Made by a program: the position numbers and the translations under genes
In this document: positions 6,753-11,260 of the stretch, piece after piece
Position numbering within the stretch: the first letter of the stretch is position 1
Layout: each line of letters starts with the position of its first letter
The notes under the pieces: generated by a model
The model's input: only the letters and a program-made list of their open reading frames with translations
The model's database searches: none
Told to the model about the DNA's origin: nothing
NCBI GenBank assembly: GCA_031255395.1
Contig: JAIRSQ010000136.1
Span: 1 to 11,260, forward strand
Source: Spirochaetaceae bacterium
GTDB lineage: Bacteria; Spirochaetota; Spirochaetia; Treponematales; Breznakiellaceae
DNA: 11,260 nucleotides
Direction of reading: 5' to 3'

Positions 6753-7754
6753 TTAATTCGGCGGCAGGCCGTTCATCGCTTTTCCAAATTCTTCGACTAT
6801 TCGCCGCTTTAGTTCCGCGATACGGCCGTCTACGCTGGCTCCCGCAGCGTTTTTGTGGCCGCCGCCGCCAAAGACGGCGGCGATTTTCGCCACATCGATG
6901 CTGTTCCGCGAGCGCAGACCTATCGCGCACTGTTCCGACGCGCTTTGCCGCATCACCGCGACCGCCTCGACGCCGCCTATCGACATCAAAAGCTGGTAAA
7001 GCGCGTCCGAATCTCTGTTTTTAACGCCGTATTTTTCCGTTTCCGCAAGCTCCTCGCTGGATACCAGCAGTTTTCCGTCAAAATAACTTTCGGTCCGGTT
7101 TAGGACCACTCCCATAAGGAGGCGCGAAGCCAGCGTCTTGCCGCCGTTTATCTGGTAAAAAGCCTCTTTTGGGCTGGCCCCCGCCGCGGCAAACTCTGCG
7201 GCCAGGCTAAAAACGGTCTCGCCGTTACCGTCAACATGGCGGAAGAAGCCGGTATCCGCGCAAAGCCCCAGCAACATCAGTGCCGCCTCGTCCTTGTCTA
7301 TCTCCAGCGACAGCGCCTTGAATAGCGAAAAAACTAATACCGTGGCGGACGGCGCGTCCGGCCTTATGTAGGAGCAGGCCGCTTCGGCGCGCTCGTCGTT
7401 CCTAGCGACCTCGTGGTGGTCTATGATTGCCAGCGGCAATCCTCTAAGCGCCCTGCCGACCTTGCCGGCGCGTTTTGGCTCAGAACAGTCAACAATGATA
7501 GCCGCAGCGCCCGCCCGGTCAGAACCGCTTGTTTTGTCCAAAAACAGGTCCTCGTACGGAACCACCTCGGCCTTGCGGAACGGCCCCGATGAACGGAGCA
7601 ACGCCGTCTTTCCAAGACGGCGCAACAGGGACGCGACGGCAAGCTCGCTCCCGATGCAGTCGGCATCCGGCTCCTCGTGACCCGCGATTATGAATTTGTC
7701 ATGCTCTCTGATAAACGCCAGCAAATCCGCGGGCGGAACAAACGATTCGACCAT
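6753..7754 (-). CDS. DHH/DHHA1 phosphoesterase, NrnA-like (oligoribonuclease / pAp phosphatase)
   Basis: The 333-residue protein has both halves of the family. The DHH catalytic domain carries His26-Glu-Glu-Pro-Asp30-Ala-Asp32 (motif I), VDC with Asp89 (motif II), DHH at 112-114 (motif III) and ADTGFFRH with Asp167 (motif IV). The DHHA1 domain ends with the substrate-binding GGGGHKNAAG (296-305). Length and motif spacing match NrnA-type enzymes, which degrade 2-5-nt RNAs (or cyclic-dinucleotide products) from their ends and may dephosphorylate pAp. Which activity dominates cannot be read from sequence. The ATG at 7754 has AGAAGGA about 4 nt upstream. Only 33 bp separate its stop from recA, suggesting a transcript that continues into recA and the phosphohexomutase gene. 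No convincing promoter could be picked in the 141 bp upstream. Confidence 0.88.
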   Translation of the reverse strand: MVESFVPPADLLAFIREHDKFIIAGHEEPDADCIGSELAVASLLRRLGKTALLRSSGPFRKAEVVPYEDLFLDKTSGSDRAGAAAIIVDCSEPKRAGKVGRALRGLPLAIIDHHEVARNDERAEAACSYIRPDAPSATVLVFSLFKALSLEIDKDEAALMLLGLCADTGFFRHVDGNGETVFSLAAEFAAAGASPKEAFYQINGGKTLASRLLMGVVLNRTESYFDGKLLVSSEELAETEKYGVKNRDSDALYQLLMSIGGVEAVAVMRQSASEQCAIGLRSRNSIDVAKIAAVFGGGGHKNAAGASVDGRIAELKRRIVEEFGKAMNGLPPN

Positions 7755-7787
7755 AGCATCCTTCTAAAACCGCCGCGCCCGCTGGGA

Positions 7788-7807
7788 CGCGACGGTTCAT
7801 TGTCGCG
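7788..7807. repeat. Short inverted repeat upstream of the DHH phosphoesterase gene
   Basis: CGCGAC (7788-7793) and GTCGCG (7802-7807) form a 6-bp inverted repeat around an 8-nt centre, about 35 bp upstream of the ATG at 7754. No T-run follows on either strand, so it does not look like a terminator. It could be an operator half-site pair or chance in G+C-rich DNA. Confidence 0.3.
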
Positions 7808-7862
7808 CAGTTACGGCTTTTCGTTAAGGCCGCTTTCAAAATGACGACTACGCGCCGTCCGC

Positions 7863-7892
7863 AAAAGCGTCCGCCCTGCCCCGCCTGAACGC
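7863..7892 (-). terminator. Weak candidate terminator after the 148-residue exported protein gene
   Basis: On the minus strand, GCGTTC (7892-7887) can pair with GGACGC (7872-7867), including one G-U pair, around a 14-nt loop, followed directly by TTTT (7866-7863). It begins 3 bp after the TAA stop. The short stem, large loop and four-base T-run make it only a possibility; it would separate this gene from the DHH-recA cluster. Confidence 0.28.
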
Positions 7893-7895
7893 CGC

Positions 7896-8342
7896 TTAAT
7901 GGACGATGGTTATTTCTTCGACGCCGTTAAAATTGTCGTCAAGGTTGACGCCGGGCGAAACGTTACCCCACGTCGCGTGATTGTAACCCTGAACATAGAG
8001 CCTTACATGGTCGGTTTTGCCGTCTTTGTAGTATATGGACATATACGGCATGACTCTGCCATCCCGGAGCTTGACAATCTCGCCCTTGAGCGGCTCTTTC
8101 GTGTCGACGTTGCGGGTAAACCATTCCAGCGGCAGGTAAACTTTTTCCGTCCCCATGAAGTTTTTGCGGTACTCGGCGATATACCCTTTGGAATGCGAGT
8201 AAATCTTTAGGACGGGCACCTGTAGGACATAAAACCCGGAGTTTTTGACCGGACTCGCGTCCTCCTGCGCGAACGCCGGTAACGCTCCGCCGCCTGCGAG
8301 CGCCAATACGGCAAGCAGGCATATAAAACCGGTTCTTTTCAT
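7896..8342 (-). CDS. Small exported protein of unknown function
   Basis: The frame can be extended upstream, but the ATG at 8342 is the supported start: AGGAG lies 6 nt upstream, a clear promoter lies just before it, and the product then opens with a clean signal peptide. The 148 residues begin MKRTGFICLLAVLALAGGGA and most likely cleave after AFA (residue 25), giving a mature secreted or periplasmic protein of about 123 residues. No lipobox cysteine is present at the cleavage site. The mature part has no transmembrane segment, no cysteine, and alternates aromatic and charged residues (KIYSHSKGYIAEYRK, VYLPLEWF, MPYMSIYYKDGKTDHVRLYVQGYNHATWG), suggesting a small beta-rich fold. I do not recognise a named family and assign no function. 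It diverges from the heptose genes across a 149-bp gap. Confidence 0.8.
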   Translation of the reverse strand: MKRTGFICLLAVLALAGGGALPAFAQEDASPVKNSGFYVLQVPVLKIYSHSKGYIAEYRKNFMGTEKVYLPLEWFTRNVDTKEPLKGEIVKLRDGRVMPYMSIYYKDGKTDHVRLYVQGYNHATWGNVSPGVNLDDNFNGVEEITIVH

Positions 8343-8375
8343 ATAGGTCTCCTTGCGAACATAGTTCATTCCGTA

Positions 8376-8404
8376 ATTATACACGCCGCCCCCGTCGTCC
8401 GCAA
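8376..8404 (-). promoter_or_regulatory. Sigma70-like promoter for the exported 148-residue protein
   Basis: On the minus strand a perfect TATAAT (8376-8381) sits 17 bp downstream of TTGCGG (8399-8404, 3 of 6 consensus bases). Transcription would start near 8369, giving a leader of about 27 nt that carries the strong AGGAG ribosome binding site. This also supports choosing the ATG at 8342 over the longer reading frame, whose start would lie upstream of the promoter. Confidence 0.6.
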
Positions 8405-8491
8405 GCGGGCTAACGCTCCCTTGGTTAAAATACGGGGGATTACATCTATTGTCCTCATCATTTAATCTTAATAAAAGAAAACGGAGCGAAT

Positions 8492-9133
8492 ATGGAAAAT
8501 CCGGCCAATCGAATAAAAGAGTTAATTGAACGCTACCCGCGCCTTGCGGAGTGCGAAGACTCGGTTTACAAGGCTTATAAGACACTGGAAGCGTCCTACG
8601 AGGCGGGCGGAAAACTGCTTATAGCGGGGAACGGCGGCAGTTCCGCGGACGCCGACCACATCACGGGCGAACTTATGAAAGGTTTCGTGAAAAAACGTCC
8701 GCCTTCCGACGAGTTTTACATGACGCTGAGCAAAATCGCGGACGCGGAGACGGCGGCTTACATCGCGCAAAACTTGCAGTGCGGCCTTCCGGCGATAAAT
8801 CTGGCGAATCATAGCGCGCTGATAACGGCTTCGATAAACGACATTGACGGAAAAATCATCTACGCGCAGCAGGTCTACGCTTACGGGACGGCCGGCGACG
8901 CGTTTCTCGGCATATCGACATCCGGCAATTCGGAAAACGTCTGCCTTGCGATGCTCACGGCAAAGGCGAGGGGGCTAAAAACCATAGCGCTGACCGGAGT
9001 TTCGGGCGGCAGGGCGGCAAAAATCGCGGACGTCGCGATAAAAGCGCCGGAAACGGAAACTTACAAGGCACAGGAACTGCATCTGCCCGTGTACCACTGC
9101 ATCTGTCTGATGCTGGAGGAGAGATTCTTTTGA
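8492..9133 (+). CDS. gmhA: Phosphoheptose isomerase (SIS domain)
   Basis: GmhA isomerises sedoheptulose 7-phosphate to D-glycero-D-manno-heptose 7-phosphate in the cytoplasm, the first step of activated heptose synthesis. The 213-residue SIS protein has the phosphate-binding GNGGSSADADH (46-56) and STSGNS (142-147) loops. By alignment with E. coli GmhA from memory, the metal and catalytic ligands are all kept: His56, Glu60, Gln194 and His202. It is about 20 residues longer than the E. coli protein, mainly between residues 66 and 105, as in the longer subgroup common in Gram-positive and anaerobic bacteria. The ATG at 8492 has CGGAG about 7 nt upstream. The stop overlaps the next start, and the neighbour supplies the later heptose steps, which strengthens the assignment over a generic SIS protein. 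Confidence 0.85.
   Translation: MENPANRIKELIERYPRLAECEDSVYKAYKTLEASYEAGGKLLIAGNGGSSADADHITGELMKGFVKKRPPSDEFYMTLSKIADAETAAYIAQNLQCGLPAINLANHSALITASINDIDGKIIYAQQVYAYGTAGDAFLGISTSGNSENVCLAMLTAKARGLKTIALTGVSGGRAAKIADVAIKAPETETYKAQELHLPVYHCICLMLEERFF
9115..9132 (+). promoter_or_regulatory. Ribosome binding site and TTG start overlapping the gmhA stop
   Basis: GGAGGAG (9115-9121) lies within the gmhA 3' end, 8 nt before the TTG at 9130-9132, which overlaps the gmhA TGA (9131-9133) as TTGA. The strong ribosome binding site and the family-typical MIKAVIMAGGKGTR opening fix this non-ATG start and imply translational coupling. Confidence 0.75.
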
Positions 9134-10419
9134 TTAAAGCGGTAATAATGGCGGGCGGGAAGGGGACGCGGGTAGCCTCCGTCGCTCCCGGCATCCCAAA
9201 ACCTATGATACCGGTGGACGGCAAACCGGCTCTGGAGCGGCAGATAGAATGCCTTGTAAAAAATGACGTTTCCGAAATCATCATCGTTACGGGACATTTG
9301 GGCCATGTGATAAAAAATTATTTTTCGGACGGAAAGAAGTTTGGCTGCGATATAACATTTTACGAGGAAGAGACACCGCTCGGTTCGGGCGGGGCATTGT
9401 ACGAGATACAGGACAGGCTGAGCGATGATTTTCTGCTTATAAACGGGGACGTGATTTTTGACATGGATATCGGGCGGTTTATCGCGTTTTACCGGAAGCG
9501 CGGGGCGGAGGCGGCGCTTGCCGTGCATCCGAACAGCCACCCGTTTGACAGCGCCCTTGTGGAAACGGACGGCGACGGGCGCGTTACGGCCTGGCTCAAC
9601 AAGGAAGACCCGCGCGGGTATTACAGGAACCAAGTGAACGCGGGCATCCATATCCTTTCAAAGCGACTGACGGAAATAACGCCGCGGGGCGGCCAAAAAG
9701 TTGATCTTGACAGGGACATTCTTAAGCCCGCCATCGCGCGGGGACGGGTATTCGCGTACCGCACGCCCGAATATATCAAGGATATGGGGACGCCTGAGCG
9801 CCTGCTCCAAGCCGAGGCGGACGTTAGGAGCGGCCTTGTGCGGAGAAAAAATCTGGCAGAGAGGCAGCGGGCGGTATTTTTAGACCGGGACGGCACGATC
9901 ACGCGGCTTGACGGTTTTGTTACGAAGCCTGAACAACTGGTTCTTGCCGACCGCGCGGCGGACGCGATAAGGCTGATAAACGGGAGCGGCGCTCTAGCCA
10001 TCGTGATAACCAACCAGCCCGTGATAGCGCGGGGCGAATGCACGGTAGAGGAACTGGACGAGATTCACCGCAGGATGGAAACCCTGCTGGGCGCTGAGGG
10101 CGCTTATGTTGACGACATTTTTTACTGCCCGCACCACCCGGACAAGGGCTTTGCCGGAGAGCGTCCCGAATACAAGACCGACTGCGTCTGCCGCAAACCC
10201 AAGCCGGGGATGATACTTGCGGCGGCAGCCAAGTATAACATCGACCTTTCGCGCTCCTGCATGATTGGCGATAGCCGCAAGGATGCCCAGGCGGGCATCG
10301 CGGCAGGCTGCGCTTCCGCGCTGACAAGGGCGTTCACTGGCGGCGGAACCGAGACCGTTGACGGCAGGGATATTCCCGTTTTTGCCAGCCTGTACGACTT
10401 TGCCTTAACCTGGCACTAA
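9130..10419 (+). CDS. Fusion: HddC-like heptose-1-phosphate nucleotidyltransferase + GmhB-like HAD phosphatase
   Basis: This 429-residue protein joins two enzymes. Residues 1 to about 235 are a sugar-1-phosphate nucleotidyltransferase with the signature GGKGTR (9-14), LGSGGAL (84-90), the metal-binding NGD (105-107), and the late NAG and IKDMGTPERL segments (170-172, 216-225). Residues about 246-429 are a HAD-IIIA phosphatase of the GmhB/HisB-N type: FLDRDGT (250-256, Asp252/Asp254), VITNQ (292-296), the zinc set C333-P-H335 and C352-V-C354 followed by RKPKPG, and GDSRKDAQAG (380-389). GmhB removes the 7-phosphate of heptose 1,7-bisphosphate; HddC-like enzymes then attach a nucleotide, usually GMP. 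The coupling to gmhA supports heptose over other sugars. The nucleotide (GDP, ADP or other) is inferred. The TTG start is discussed at the overlapping site. No terminator is evident after the TAA. Confidence 0.85.
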   Translation: MIKAVIMAGGKGTRVASVAPGIPKPMIPVDGKPALERQIECLVKNDVSEIIIVTGHLGHVIKNYFSDGKKFGCDITFYEEETPLGSGGALYEIQDRLSDDFLLINGDVIFDMDIGRFIAFYRKRGAEAALAVHPNSHPFDSALVETDGDGRVTAWLNKEDPRGYYRNQVNAGIHILSKRLTEITPRGGQKVDLDRDILKPAIARGRVFAYRTPEYIKDMGTPERLLQAEADVRSGLVRRKNLAERQRAVFLDRDGTITRLDGFVTKPEQLVLADRAADAIRLINGSGALAIVITNQPVIARGECTVEELDEIHRRMETLLGAEGAYVDDIFYCPHHPDKGFAGERPEYKTDCVCRKPKPGMILAAAAKYNIDLSRSCMIGDSRKDAQAGIAAGCASALTRAFTGGGTETVDGRDIPVFASLYDFALTWH

Positions 10420-10495
10420 CGAATCGCTCTTTATTGACACGAGGCAGTTCGCGGGGCTGGCAATCGCCTATTTTATCCTGCAAGCCCAAAACAGT

Positions 10496-10525
10496 TTGAC
10501 AACGATATACAGGAACTCTTATTAT
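10496..10525 (+). promoter_or_regulatory. Sigma70-like promoter immediately before the DMT transporter gene
   Basis: A perfect TTGACA (10496-10501) and TATTAT (10520-10525, 5 of 6 consensus bases) are 18 bp apart. Transcription would start near 10532, only about 7 nt before the ATG at 10539, so the message may be nearly leaderless. The gap 10420-10538 otherwise holds no recognisable gene, and its composition shifts from G+C-rich to A+T-rich around 10480. Confidence 0.5.
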
Positions 10526-10538
10526 TTATTAAAAGAAG

Positions 10539-11260
10539 ATGAAATTTATAGAAATTAAAAGCCATCATCCATACGCTCTAATTACCATAATTTTTTGGGC
10601 AATGGCGTTTATTTTTACAAGAATAGCGCTAAAGTGTCTTTCGGCATTTTCACTTGGTTTCTTACGGTACTTTGTTGCGGCATTTTTCTTAGTGATTATT
10701 GCCGTATTCTTGAAAATAAAAATTCCGAATAAAAAAGACATGAAATGGTTTTTATTATCGGGGTTATCCGGCTTTTCTTTATACGTGATAACGTTCAATA
10801 AAGGCTGTGAAACGGTCTCTGCGTCGACAAGCAGCATAATAATCGCGACAACGCCGGTTATAACGGCTTTATTGGCAAGGATAATTTATAAAGAAAAGAT
10901 AAAATATTTCCAATATCTGGCAATAGTAATTGAATTTGTCGGCGTGGCAGTATTAACAATGGAAAACGGAGCGTTTTCTTTAAATGCTGGAATTATTTGG
11001 CTTCTATTGTCCGCGTTTTTACTGAGTTTGTATAATATTCTGCAACGAAAATTAACAAAAAAATATACGGCGTTACAAACAACAATATACAGTATTTTTA
11101 TCGGGGAAGTCTTTTTGCTTGTATTTTTACCGTCGGCAATCAATGAAATAAAGCATGTGCCCCCAATGCAATTTTTCTATATTGCGTTTCTTGGCATATT
11201 CTCCAGCGCAATAGCCTATATTTCATGGGCAAAAGCAATTTCAAAATCGCCAAAAACATC
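10539..11260 (+). CDS. EamA/DMT-family membrane transporter, N-terminal 240 residues (runs off right edge)
   Basis: The frame opens at ATG 10539, with an in-frame TAA three codons upstream, and stays open to the edge with 240 codons. Hydrophobic segments fall near residues 12-32, 38-59, 69-89, 96-116, 122-142, 150-170, 182-202 and 212-232, eight of the ten expected for a drug/metabolite transporter of about 290-300 residues. Family signatures include the ITIIFWAMAFIFTRIALK start, FSLGFLRYFVAAFFL, ASTSSIIIATTPVITALLARI with the YKEKI loop, and the second-repeat SSAIAYISWAKAI segment (222-234). Such proteins export or exchange small metabolites across the inner membrane; the substrate is unpredictable. 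Codons strongly favour A/T (ATA, TTA, AAA), unlike every other gene here, suggesting recent acquisition. AAAAGAAG lies directly against the ATG, too close for a normal Shine-Dalgarno. Confidence 0.88.
   Translation, partial: MKFIEIKSHHPYALITIIFWAMAFIFTRIALKCLSAFSLGFLRYFVAAFFLVIIAVFLKIKIPNKKDMKWFLLSGLSGFSLYVITFNKGCETVSASTSSIIIATTPVITALLARIIYKEKIKYFQYLAIVIEFVGVAVLTMENGAFSLNAGIIWLLLSAFLLSLYNILQRKLTKKYTALQTTIYSIFIGEVFLLVFLPSAINEIKHVPPMQFFYIAFLGIFSSAIAYISWAKAISKSPKT

Noticed and set aside
8343..8585. N-terminal extension of the exported 148-residue protein to a 229-residue form
   Set aside because: The extension would start upstream of the TATAAT promoter, overlap the divergent gmhA start, and bury a clean signal peptide that has its own AGGAG site.
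9061..9651. A 196-codon minus-strand open frame
   Set aside because: It is antisense to the well-conserved nucleotidyltransferase domain, with implausible composition and no recognisable motif.
10565..10837. A 90-codon minus-strand open frame
   Set aside because: It is antisense to the DMT transporter, whose plus-strand frame is open to the window edge with clear transmembrane segments.

Overview
The window reads as a bacterial chromosome segment, mostly moderately G+C-rich (roughly 55-60% by eye), carrying ten genes. Eight are complete and two run off the edges. RecA core wording, a phosphohexomutase beginning MIISASGWR, and a divergent set of small exported proteins remind me of treponeme-like spirochaetes. 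That taxonomic guess rests on remembered protein style and not on any search, so treat it as tentative. No rRNA, tRNA, CRISPR array, insertion sequence or phage gene is visible.

Layout, left to right. (1) Positions 1-1450, minus strand: a lipoprotein-type ABC-transporter substrate-binding protein of the iron-siderophore/cobalamin class (311-1450), followed 17 bp later by the start of a secreted TPR protein that leaves the window. A sigma70-like promoter and a perfect 16-bp palindrome lie upstream. (2) Positions 1617-3496, plus strand: a NUDIX hydrolase overlapping by 4 bp a CorC/HlyC-type (CNNM plus CBS) membrane protein. (3) Positions 3540-7754, minus strand: a DHH/DHHA1 phosphoesterase (NrnA-like), recA and a phosphoglucomutase/phosphomannomutase, closely spaced and probably co-transcribed. 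RecA has a ~95-residue repetitive C-terminal tail. (4) Positions 7896-8342, minus strand: a small exported protein of unknown function with its own convincing promoter and ribosome binding site. (5) Positions 8492-10419, plus strand: a GmhA-type phosphoheptose isomerase, then a fusion of a HddC-like sugar-1-phosphate nucleotidyltransferase with a GmhB-like HAD phosphatase. The fusion starts at a TTG that overlaps the isomerase stop. (6) From 10539 to the right edge, plus strand: an EamA/DMT-family membrane transporter that is strikingly A+T-rich compared with everything before it and looks acquired.

Functionally, the gmhA/hddC-gmhB pair supplies three of the four steps from sedoheptulose 7-phosphate to a nucleotide-activated D-glycero-D-manno-heptose. 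The heptose-7-phosphate kinase (HddA or HldE type) is not here. The phosphohexomutase may also feed surface-sugar synthesis. The recA cluster serves genome maintenance and nucleotide turnover. The substrate-binding protein and TPR protein probably serve nutrient or metal uptake at the cell envelope.

I do not see a clear novel defence or mobile system. The more interesting points are the repeat-built RecA tail ending in an SSB-tip-like DDDGLF, the three-step heptose cassette with one gene fusion, the sharp composition break before the DMT gene, and the palindrome in the uptake-gene leader.
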